Positions 17,862-24,830 of a stretch of 40,906 nucleotides of DNA are shown one piece after another. The stretch comes from PVC group bacterium (GTDB taxonomy: Bacteria > Verrucomicrobiota > Kiritimatiellia > UBA8416), in contig PXBF01000057.1 of NCBI GenBank assembly GCA_003567005.1, positions 1 to 40,906 on the forward strand. The letters run 5' to 3'. Every line of letters begins with the position of its first letter. Position 1 is the stretch's first letter. A model generated the notes under the pieces. The model was not told the DNA's origin and made no database searches. It saw only the letters and a program-made list of their open reading frames with translations. A program made the translations under genes and the position numbers.

Positions 17862-18982
17862 TGCGTTATCTTCCGGTATAACTCGAGGGTTTGTTGTGCG
17901 GTTTTTGTCCAGGTATATTGACTCGCAGTGCGCATGCCTCTTTCGATGAGATCGTTGCGGGCTGTCTTGTCTCCAAGTATTTTGGTTAGCATTTCGGACC
18001 ACAGGTCGAGGTCGTAGTGATCCAGCACGATGGCACCATCTTGCAATACTTCCCGGAGGGATCCACCACTGCTTGCTATGACAGGGGTTTGGCATGCCAT
18101 GGCTTCGAGCGGGGGCAGGCCGAATCCTTCGTAAAAGGAGGGCAGTAGAAATGCATCGGCCGATGCATAGAGTGCGGGGAGGTCTTCTTCCGGCATATAT
18201 CCGATACGGCGGATTTGTTTGGCTCGTGGTGACTCCTGCATGCGTTTCAGGATCGGTTCATAGCGCCACCCTAAACCGCCGGCAATGAGTAGGTCGCCCT
18301 CGTAGTCTTGCATGTGTTCATATAATGAAATGAGGAAAGGAATATTTTTGCGTGGTTCAACCGTTCCCACCGTTAACAGGTAGGGGCGCGTGATGCCGTT
18401 GCGCGACCGAAACAGGTCTATTTCTTTGGGGGTAGGTTTTGTAAAGCAAGGTGCTACACCCAGATGTGTGGTGAATATGCGATCTTCCGGAATTTCGAGG
18501 AATGTGGTGATTTCTTTAGCCGAAAAGTGGGATATGGTAATGATGGCGTCTGCTTGCGATGCCGTCCGTTGAATGCCTTTTTTGAGATACCGTAAATTTT
18601 TCGGTTCGGTGTATTGCGGGAAACGGATAAAGGATAAATCGTGGATGGATGCCACACGTTTGCCGGTATTACATGGTGCCGCCAAAAAGTTGGTGAAATG
18701 ATACAGGTCTGCACGGCCATGCAACCAGTCGTATGGGGGGAATGAAAGGTGATTCCAGGCTTTCTGAACGATGCCACCGGGTATCCACCGTACGGGGTGC
18801 AGGCCAGCATGTTTTTGAAGCGCGGCAGGAATCTTGGCGTCCCGTCTGAAATCAAAGAAGTCAAGGCGCAGTTTGGTTTCATCACCGAGTAACGGAAGCA
18901 AATGGGTCGCCAGTTCCCTCGTGTAACGGCCGATCCCGGCTTGTTGGGTAACGGCTGGTTGTAAGTTCAGTGCAATTTTCAT
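17858..18982 (-). CDS. Glycosyltransferase family 4 (first gene of a three-GT operon)
   Basis: A 374-residue GT-B glycosyltransferase. It opens with MKIALNLQPAVTQQAGIGRYTRELA, then has DLYHFTNFLAAP and ASIHDLSF in the acceptor domain. LTVGTVEPRKNIPFLI begins the donor domain, and PSFYEGFGLPPLEAMACQTPVI carries E-x7-E. It resembles the following gene closely in layout, so the two may be ancient paralogues that act in sequence on one glycan. No flippase, polymerase or sugar-nucleotide synthesis gene lies in the window, so the product may be a short glycolipid or capsule intermediate, or the other genes are elsewhere. The promoter should lie in 18983-19134, which it shares divergently with the superoxide reductase gene; no clear promoter was identified. 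Confidence 0.9.
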   Translation of the reverse strand: MKIALNLQPAVTQQAGIGRYTRELATHLLPLLGDETKLRLDFFDFRRDAKIPAALQKHAGLHPVRWIPGGIVQKAWNHLSFPPYDWLHGRADLYHFTNFLAAPCNTGKRVASIHDLSFIRFPQYTEPKNLRYLKKGIQRTASQADAIITISHFSAKEITTFLEIPEDRIFTTHLGVAPCFTKPTPKEIDLFRSRNGITRPYLLTVGTVEPRKNIPFLISLYEHMQDYEGDLLIAGGLGWRYEPILKRMQESPRAKQIRRIGYMPEEDLPALYASADAFLLPSFYEGFGLPPLEAMACQTPVIASSGGSLREVLQDGAIVLDHYDLDLWSEMLTKILGDKTARNDLIERGMRTASQYTWTKTAQQTLELYRKITQ

Positions 18983-19134
18983 TGTGCAGGAGCATAACGA
19001 TGGTGGGACAGGCGGGCAAGCGGGATTTCTTCCTCATTTATAGTTGTATGCGTTCTTCTGCATGGTAAGCTATTGCCGTTTACCGTTGTGGTTCAAACAG
19101 TATGAATATTGATTCGGTATCGGGAGGTAATGAA

Positions 19135-19569
19135 ATGAAGATTTATGAATGTCGTACATGTGGTCATATTGAGTTTGATCGTATTCCTGCAAAGTGCCTG
19201 GTCTGTCGATCTCCTGAGACGGCTTTTTGCGAGAATCCGGATGCCATTAAGCAACCTGCTGATCCGGGGAACCTGAGCGATGGCGACAAGAAGCATGTTC
19301 CGGTTATCAAGGTTTCTGATTCCGGTCTGTTGGCTGACTGCAAGGATGTACATGTTACGGTAGGTGACATTGAGCATGTCATGGATCCGAAGCATTACAT
19401 CTTATACATCGATTTCTATCTGGATCACCGTTTTATCTCCCGCGTATGGTTAGCACCGGAAGTGTGCAAGCCGGCTGCAACCCTGCATTTGGCAGCGACC
19501 AGTGGGACGGTTACCGCGATTGAGGGATGCAATGTGCACGGTATCTGGATGAGTGAAGTCCAGATCTAG
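19135..19569 (+). CDS. Rubredoxin-like / superoxide reductase (desulfoferrodoxin-type) protein
   Basis: A 144-residue protein with two parts. The N-terminus (1-35) is a rubredoxin-like knuckle, CRTC and CLVC, with C6, C9, C21 and C24. The rest (about 48-144) is a superoxide reductase fold with the iron-site ligands H54 (KKHVPVI), H81 and H87 (GDIEHVMDPKHYI), C132 and H135 (CNVHGIW). Such proteins reduce superoxide to peroxide in anaerobes using electrons from rubredoxin. The catalytic lysine is present (K53). The glutamate that usually precedes it in desulfoferrodoxin is a lysine here (K52). The ATG at 19135 has GGGAGG seven nt upstream (19122-19127); an earlier ATG at 19102 has no such site. 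It converges on the sigma factor gene with 16 bp between. Confidence 0.9.
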   Translation: MKIYECRTCGHIEFDRIPAKCLVCRSPETAFCENPDAIKQPADPGNLSDGDKKHVPVIKVSDSGLLADCKDVHVTVGDIEHVMDPKHYILYIDFYLDHRFISRVWLAPEVCKPAATLHLAATSGTVTAIEGCNVHGIWMSEVQI

Positions 19570-19585
19570 GTTGTGATTTATGGGG

Positions 19586-20485
19586 TTATGCAGCGGCAAT
19601 GGCTGTAGGTAGCGCAAGGCTATCGGCAATCGCGGGTCTCTCTGCCATCAAGTTTTTGCGTAGCGCCTGAATGCCTTGGGCACAGATTTGACGACATCTT
19701 TCGCTAGATACACCGAATAGATTCGAAAGATCCTTTAGCGTCGGGGCGCTTTCATTGAAATACAGCATGGAGAGCATTTTTCCGGTTCGCGGTGGAAGTT
19801 CATCGATTGCAGCAAAAAGGTATTGCCGTAGGTCTTCGTGATCGATTCGATCATAGGGCGTCAGGCTTTTCTCATCCGCTATATAATCGCTCCAGTGCAA
19901 GCTATCGTCGTCCTTTTTGCCGAAATCTTCGAGGTGACATGTGCCGCTCTCGGCGCTGTGCATAAAGAGGGCGTAGGCTTCGGGCGACACTTTTAATTTT
20001 TTGCGTATTTCTTCATCGGAAATGTTTGCGTCGGCGGCCTTCCTTACAGCTTCAATTTCAGACCAATAGGTAAAATGGTGCTCGGGGATATGAATGAAAC
20101 GTGATTTTTTTATGGCTCGAATCATATGGCTTTTGATGCACTTACAAGCATAGGTGCTGAAGCGAGTTGGTCTTTTGCCATCACCAAATGCTGGTTGATA
20201 GGATTGTGCGGCTTTCAGTAACCCAATGTTTCCCTCTGAGATGAGATCAAGGTTTGAGAGTCTTACGGTAGATTGATGTAAGTAACGGTCAAATTCTTTC
20301 AAACAATGAAATACGAGGCGCAAGTTTGCCTCGACGAGCTCTTGTAGCGCAGATGTTTTCGTCTGCTCAGACATGCTTTCGTCTTGAATCGTAGATGAAA
20401 GTTCTTGTTCGCGTTGCTGGGAAATACGTGGGTATTTCCCGATATCGTGGAGATATGTCTCTAAGGCATCTTTGTTCCGAACCAT
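19586..20485 (-). CDS. Sigma-70 family RNA polymerase sigma factor, divergent
   Basis: The 299-residue protein has regions 1.2 (DALETYLHDIGKYPRIS, from residue 6), 2 (about 51-135), 3 and 4 (about 227-275). Region 4 ends in the helix-turn-helix LKDLSNLFGVSSERCRQICAQGIQALR. Region 2.1-2.2 is well kept (LRLVFHCLKEF, LDLISEGNIGLLKA). Region 2.3-2.4, usually FSTYATWWIRQAITRAI, reads FSTYACKCIKSHMIRAI at 109-125. The tryptophan pair that wedges the -10 duplex is K115-C116, and the glutamine and threonine that read the -12 pair are S119 and I122. It is therefore an alternative sigma of the RpoD/RpoH/RpoS branch with altered -10 recognition. No anti-sigma gene is adjacent. Its own promoter should be in 20486-20560. 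Confidence 0.92.
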   Translation of the reverse strand: MVRNKDALETYLHDIGKYPRISQQREQELSSTIQDESMSEQTKTSALQELVEANLRLVFHCLKEFDRYLHQSTVRLSNLDLISEGNIGLLKAAQSYQPAFGDGKRPTRFSTYACKCIKSHMIRAIKKSRFIHIPEHHFTYWSEIEAVRKAADANISDEEIRKKLKVSPEAYALFMHSAESGTCHLEDFGKKDDDSLHWSDYIADEKSLTPYDRIDHEDLRQYLFAAIDELPPRTGKMLSMLYFNESAPTLKDLSNLFGVSSERCRQICAQGIQALRKNLMAERPAIADSLALPTAIAAA

Positions 20486-20890
20486 TTTCCAACCCTTATC
20501 ATTTTTTGCTTGGACGTTTTTAACAAGTTTCTACCTATGCGTAGTTTATCTAAGCTTAAATCGTGCCAACTTTGTGTGGATTCTTGATTCCTGCGAATTT
20601 GGCGCATGATTCAAGGAATTGCGCGCAAAAGATTGAATTGGGGGGGTGTTATGGGGGCGAGGTGTGTTGTGTTGTGCACACAAGGCAAGTGGGATTGTGT
20701 GTTTTTGTGCACAATGTTCGTGCGTCTGGGAAAATGGTTACTGTGGGTGGGATAAGGAATCTACTGTTGCGTTTCCGGTAATGGTGATTCGGGATGTCTT
20801 TTGTATTGCATGATCCAGTATCGCTGGCATATAGAGGAATATTCAGGACAGGTAGCTTTTTTCGCACCATTGAATGAGAAAGGATTGCTC
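20486..20890. other. Intergenic region between the sigma factor and the TonB operon
   Basis: About 400 bp divergent region. Short open frames here have no ribosome-binding site or recognisable protein. It contains an AT-rich stretch near 20486-20560 likely to hold the sigma factor promoter, a G-rich stretch near 20639-20662 on the plus strand, and two TTGTGCACA-type dyads (20672-20683 and 20705-20714). The last 90 bp are open in frame with the downstream gene from a TTG at 20801, but the supported start is at 20891. Confidence 0.5.
20672..20714. promoter_or_regulatory. Paired TTGTGCACA dyads, candidate operator of the TonB operon
   Basis: TTGTGCACACAA at 20672-20683 and the perfect palindrome TTGTGCACAA at 20705-20714 share the core TGTGCACA. 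The core centres are 33 bp apart, close to three helical turns, so two dimers could bind the same face. They lie about 180 bp before the chosen start of the DUF3450 gene and about 190-230 bp before the divergent sigma gene. An operator for a helix-turn-helix regulator is the natural reading, unproven. Confidence 0.45.
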
Positions 20891-21685
20891 TTGCGTTTTT
20901 ATCGTCTATTCGCAACGGGGGTTTGTTTGGTTTGTGCGGCGCAGATCGCTTGGGGTGATGTGGCGCTAAAGGAAGGGAAAGTGGATATCGTTGGGCTTGA
21001 AGCTCTCGCAGGCCGCTGGATTGCACTACGTGCGGAATTAGCTGCGGAGCGTCAGGCGTGGGCGCGTCAGGAGCGTCATTGGGAGCGTGAAATAGCGCTG
21101 CTGGAACAAGAAATTGCCAAACGCCGGGAGGCGCTGGCGGAAGATACTACCTTTTTACGAGATGTAGAGCGCGATCAAGCCGATGTGCTCGCGGAGAAGG
21201 AAGCGGCCACATCGGCGCTGCAGGAATTAGCCATTGTGGTGGGGCAGCATGAAGGGCGCATTCGAGACTTTGAAGCTTTGATACCGGAGGGGTTGCGGGC
21301 GGAACTGGGAAGAGGTTTTGGCGCATTGCCGGAGCATGATGCCGCTGCGGAACGCATGGGGGTATTACGGCGTTTACAAACCGTGCTGGCTTTGTATACG
21401 CAGATTGAATCGTTGCAGCACAACATGCATTTTGTACGGGAGTTGATTGCCTATGGTGAACAACAGCGCGAAGTGGATGTGTTGTATATTGGCTTGTCGC
21501 GCGGGTTTGCGGTTTCTCCCAAAGGCGATTGGGCTGCAATTGGCATTCCCACGGATGGTGGATGGCAGTGGCAGGAGGCAACAGACGAGGCGTCATCCAT
21601 ACGGTTGGCCATTCAGGTGATGCAGCGCGAGGCGGATGTGCAACTTGTGCCTCTCTTGCTCGGTGTGGCAGAGGAGGGACGCTAA
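20891..21685 (+). CDS. DUF3450-like periplasmic coiled-coil protein of the TonB operon
   Basis: This 264-residue protein starts at the TTG at 20891, chosen because AGAAAGGA lies six nt upstream and the product then opens with a clean signal peptide (LRFYRLFATGVCLVCAAQIAWG). Residues 30-135 form a long, charged coiled coil (LRAELAAERQAWARQERHWE and on). A smaller mixed domain follows, ending with LYIGLSRGFAVSPKGDWAAIG. Length, signal, coiled coil and position match the DUF3450 proteins that precede MotA/TolQ/ExbB genes in TonB clusters of Vibrio and Shewanella. Its role there is thought to be periplasmic support of the motor; the mechanism is not established. It overlaps the next gene by one base. 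Confidence 0.82.
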   Translation: MRFYRLFATGVCLVCAAQIAWGDVALKEGKVDIVGLEALAGRWIALRAELAAERQAWARQERHWEREIALLEQEIAKRREALAEDTTFLRDVERDQADVLAEKEAATSALQELAIVVGQHEGRIRDFEALIPEGLRAELGRGFGALPEHDAAAERMGVLRRLQTVLALYTQIESLQHNMHFVRELIAYGEQQREVDVLYIGLSRGFAVSPKGDWAAIGIPTDGGWQWQEATDEASSIRLAIQVMQREADVQLVPLLLGVAEEGR

Positions 21686-23091
21686 TGCAACCAGTAAGAA
21701 TCAGCATTTTGGTTCGTGTTCTGTTGGGCTTTGCGGTACATGCTTACGGTACTTCTGCTATCGATGAAAAAATATCGACTGCGTCGCTTGCGTTGCAGGA
21801 TGACATCAAGCGGGACACGGCGGCCTTGATTGCCTTGCGGGAGGAAATTGCGGAGCAGCGTGAACCGATGTCGGAGCGACTGCGCGCATTGCAGGAAGAG
21901 GCGGCCGAGCTACGTTCCGAGGAGGAGCGTATGCAGCGATTGCGTCGTCAAGGGGAACGGGATCAGGCGCGTTTAGCGGAGCGTGCCGCTGCTGCGCGGG
22001 AGTCGATTGCGTATGCGCAGAATCTTCTGACAGAATATGCACGCACGATCGACACAAGGATGACCGCTGCGGAGGTTGGTGCCTTGGAATCGGATCTGAA
22101 GCCCTTGCGTGATCAATTGCCAGAGTCAGACGGAGAGGTTCTAGTGGGGCTTGCGGATCAATTGTTGGGTCTTTCGTCGCAGTGGAGCATGCGTCGCATG
22201 GGAGGTCATATTGTTTCTGGTACTGCGCTTGATGATGATGGTATTGCACAAGAAGGGCATTTCGCTGTTTGGGGACCCTTGTCTTTTTTTGCTGATAGGG
22301 AAACGGGGCTGGCAGGCATCGCGATTCCGCGTGTAGGGCGATTGGAGCCGGGATTACATCCGGTTCGCGTTGAACAAGGTGCAGCGCTACTGGCAGTACT
22401 CGATGGCCAATCCGCGCGCCTGCCTGTCGATTTGACCGGAGGAGATGCTATCCGGCTGGAAGAGAGTCGGGTACATTTTGTCGATCGGTTACGCCAAGGC
22501 GGTTTTGTTATGATTCCGCTCTTGCTTACAGGGCTTGTCGCGCTTGTATTGGCTATTTGGAAATTCGTTTCCTTGTGGCGTCTGCAGCGTGCGGTCGGGG
22601 TTGATGTGGCCCCCGTCGCGGCACTTATTCAGCAGGGAAACATCGAGCAGGCGAGAGAACGAATTGCCTCAATCCGGGCACCCCTTGCGGATGTTGTGCA
22701 CGAGGCGATCATGCACCGGCATGCACCGCGTGAACATCTGGAGGAAATCTTGCATGAGCATGTTGTCAATGTTTTGCCGCAAGCTGAAAGGCATTTGGGT
22801 ATGCTTGCTGTGCTGGGTGGAGTTGCTCCCTTGCTGGGGTTGCTGGGTACCGTTACGGGGATGATTCATACCTTTCAATTGGTCACACTTTTTGGTTCCG
22901 GCGATGCACGATTACTTTCCGGGGGTATTTCTGAAGCTTTGGTGACGACGGAGACGGGGTTGATCATTGCGGTTCCCGTGTTATTGGTGCAGGCGGGGCT
23001 TGCGCGGTGGGCGCGTTCTGTTGTTGCTGCCTTGGAGAGGAAGGCCATGGCGATTGTGAATATTCTATATGTGCGGGGACGTGAGGCGTGA
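21685..23091 (+). CDS. Large MotA/TolQ/ExbB proton channel protein with periplasmic coiled coil (TtpC-like)
   Basis: A 468-residue protein. After a signal-like helix (8-24), residues 30-140 form a coiled coil, then comes a periplasmic domain to about residue 265. The first channel helix is around 272-293 (GGFVMIPLLLTGLVALVLAIW). The MotA/TolQ/ExbB signature follows in LGMLAVLGGVAPLLGLLGTV and SGGISEALVTTETGLIIAVP. This layout matches TtpC-type proteins that work with a second, smaller ExbB in TonB2 systems. The ATG at 21685 has GAGGAGGGA upstream and overlaps the DUF3450 stop. It ends in a GTGA overlap with the next gene. It would form part of the inner-membrane proton-driven motor. Confidence 0.92.
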   Translation: MQPVRISILVRVLLGFAVHAYGTSAIDEKISTASLALQDDIKRDTAALIALREEIAEQREPMSERLRALQEEAAELRSEEERMQRLRRQGERDQARLAERAAAARESIAYAQNLLTEYARTIDTRMTAAEVGALESDLKPLRDQLPESDGEVLVGLADQLLGLSSQWSMRRMGGHIVSGTALDDDGIAQEGHFAVWGPLSFFADRETGLAGIAIPRVGRLEPGLHPVRVEQGAALLAVLDGQSARLPVDLTGGDAIRLEESRVHFVDRLRQGGFVMIPLLLTGLVALVLAIWKFVSLWRLQRAVGVDVAPVAALIQQGNIEQARERIASIRAPLADVVHEAIMHRHAPREHLEEILHEHVVNVLPQAERHLGMLAVLGGVAPLLGLLGTVTGMIHTFQLVTLFGSGDARLLSGGISEALVTTETGLIIAVPVLLVQAGLARWARSVVAALERKAMAIVNILYVRGREA

Positions 23092-23732
23092 ATGCATTAT
23101 CGCATGTATGGTCATACTGGCAATCAGGTGGGATGCTACTGATTCCATTAGCGTTGGTCAGTTTCTTTATCTTGCTATTCGTGGTCCGTACGCAACAGGC
23201 GGCACGAAACCTTTTGCGGCATGGACATCAACTGCAGGCCTGGTTGGCCGAGCATGGAGAACGACACGATGCACATTCCCTGCATGCACAATTGCCGGAG
23301 AATGCTTTCTCCTGCGTGTTTCATGCCGCTTTGCGGCACATGCTGGACAGTGGTTCCGCTGCCCTCGAGGCCATAGAAATACAGGAAAATGATGCCATGC
23401 AGTTTTTGCGGCGTGATTTCCTGTTTTTGACAGCGTTGACGGCCTCAGCACCCTTGCTGGGGCTATTGGGAACGGTTGGGGGCATGATTACCACATTTGA
23501 TGCTGTATCCCACGTTACGGGACAAACGGGAACGCGCGTGGCAGGAGGAATTAGTCGTGCCCTGATAACTACGCAGTTTGGTCTGGTGGTGGCAATGCCA
23601 GGCGTTTTCGGGTTGGCGCATGTCCGGCAATTGACGCGCGATGTGCAGCTGTTATTAGGGGATTGCCGTGCGCATATCGTAGCATTGCTTGCGGAAGACG
23701 GGCGGATACGATCGAAAGGAGCGGCGACGTGA
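23088..23732 (+). CDS. exbB: ExbB/TolQ-type proton channel protein
   Basis: This 214-residue inner-membrane protein has three predicted helices: about 13-33, then 108-130 and 148-172. The family signature is LTASAPLLGLLGTVGGMITTF followed by GGISRALITTQFGLVVAMP. It starts with GTG overlapping the TGA of the preceding gene (GTGA at 23088-23091) and ends in the same way, so production of the motor subunits is coupled. With ExbD it makes the proton channel that energises TonB. It belongs to the smaller ExbB class that accompanies a TtpC-like partner. Confidence 0.93.
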   Translation: MNALSHVWSYWQSGGMLLIPLALVSFFILLFVVRTQQAARNLLRHGHQLQAWLAEHGERHDAHSLHAQLPENAFSCVFHAALRHMLDSGSAALEAIEIQENDAMQFLRRDFLFLTALTASAPLLGLLGTVGGMITTFDAVSHVTGQTGTRVAGGISRALITTQFGLVVAMPGVFGLAHVRQLTRDVQLLLGDCRAHIVALLAEDGRIRSKGAAT

Positions 23733-24133
23733 AGCGCGTACAATGGGATACCGAATTATCGCGCGGCGTAGATATTAACATGTCTCCGCTGATTGACTGT
23801 GTATTTTTATTGTTGATCTTTTTTATTGTTACGACGGTTTTTGTCGAGGAAACCGGTGTGGACGTCCAGAAACCGCAAGCGACGAGTGCGGTGGATATGG
23901 ACCGCCATAGCATTCAAATTGCGGTTACGTCCGATGGGCGTGTGATGTATGGCGGACGTGAGATCGGTGTTGGTGGTGTGCGTGGTGTGGTGGCACGCCA
24001 GCTTCGTGAGCGAGAGGTGCCGGTGATTATCCTGGCCGATGTGGATGCCCGCACGGCACCGGTTGTCGATGTGATCGATGAGTCCCGGTTAGCAGGGGCC
24101 AAGCAAGTCAGTCTAGCAGCAACGCGGGATTAA
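23729..24133 (+). CDS. exbD: ExbD/TolR-type protein
   Basis: A 134-residue single-pass protein. The GTG start at 23729 overlaps the exbB stop (GTGA) and has AAAGGAG upstream at 23715-23721. The one membrane helix (about 18-38) carries the essential aspartate, D23, in NMSPLIDCVFLLLIFF. The rest is the periplasmic ExbD domain with the usual VPVIILADVDARTAPVVDVID pattern. It works with ExbB to convert the proton gradient to force on TonB. A 66-base open extension upstream is out of keeping with the family. Confidence 0.94.
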   Translation: MKRVQWDTELSRGVDINMSPLIDCVFLLLIFFIVTTVFVEETGVDVQKPQATSAVDMDRHSIQIAVTSDGRVMYGGREIGVGGVRGVVARQLREREVPVIILADVDARTAPVVDVIDESRLAGAKQVSLAATRD

Positions 24134-24136
24134 AGG

Positions 24137-24805
24137 ATGCGTCAGCCAAGGAATATGCAGTCACTGGAGAAAAGCTATGCGCCCCGCTGGAGCTGGCGTG
24201 CGGTTTGGGCTGCCGGTTCGATAACGATTCTCTTGTATGTGGGGTTGCCGTATCTGGAGAGGCTTTCGTCGCCTGGAGAGTCGGATCAGATGGTGCGTCC
24301 GGTAACCACGGTTGCCCCACCAACCCCCTTGCAACCACCTCCGGAGCCACTCCCACAGGAACGCGATCAACAGCCACAGGCGCCTGAACTGCAGGCGCCG
24401 CCCCAGCGCATGGTATTGCCAACGGCTCAGTTGCATCTAGAGACCCATGTTGGGGCTCTTGCCGGGGATTTTGTTATGGGGGTTGCTTTCAATGGTGATG
24501 CAATCGGAGACATGATTTTTGAGATCGGAGAGTTGGATGAAGCCCCTCGTCCGGTTGCGCAGTTGCGACCGCAGTATCCTCCGCAGGCACGTTTGCGGCA
24601 GCAGGAGGGATATGTGACCGTGGAATTTATCGTGAATCCGGATGGCAGTGTCGATGCTCCCATAGTGGTAGAGGCGCAACCTAAGGATGTTTTTGATCAA
24701 GCGGCATTGCGCGCTGTGTCGCGCTGGCGATTTGCACCTGGTAAACGGGGGGGAGAAGCTGTTGCGGTTCGTGTCCGACAAAGAGTAGAGTTTCGCTTAC
24801 AGTAA
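24137..24805 (+). CDS. tonB: TonB energy-transducing protein
   Basis: A 222-residue protein with one N-terminal membrane helix (about 22-40), a short proline/glutamine-rich spacer (about 60-92) and a C-terminal TonB domain (about 140-222). The domain reads RPQYPPQARLRQQEGYVTVEF, then NPDGSV, then FDQAALRAVSRWRFAPGKRGG, all typical. TonB links the inner-membrane motor to outer-membrane receptors. The proline spacer is short, as in TonB2-type proteins, where other partners help span the periplasm. It lies three nt after exbD. No TonB-dependent receptor gene is in the window, so the cargo is unknown. Confidence 0.95.
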   Translation: MRQPRNMQSLEKSYAPRWSWRAVWAAGSITILLYVGLPYLERLSSPGESDQMVRPVTTVAPPTPLQPPPEPLPQERDQQPQAPELQAPPQRMVLPTAQLHLETHVGALAGDFVMGVAFNGDAIGDMIFEIGELDEAPRPVAQLRPQYPPQARLRQQEGYVTVEFIVNPDGSVDAPIVVEAQPKDVFDQAALRAVSRWRFAPGKRGGEAVAVRVRQRVEFRLQ

Positions 24806-24830
24806 AGAAATAAGTAGGGAGTGATCGTTG

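Noticed and set aside
17862..18095. Upstream extension of the middle glycosyltransferase
   Set aside because: The 78 extra residues do not match the family and overlap the preceding gene; the ATGA start at 17861 fits the operon pattern.
20801..20890. N-terminal extension of the DUF3450-like protein from a TTG at 20801
   Set aside because: It would bury the signal peptide behind 30 residues and has no ribosome-binding site, unlike the TTG at 20891.
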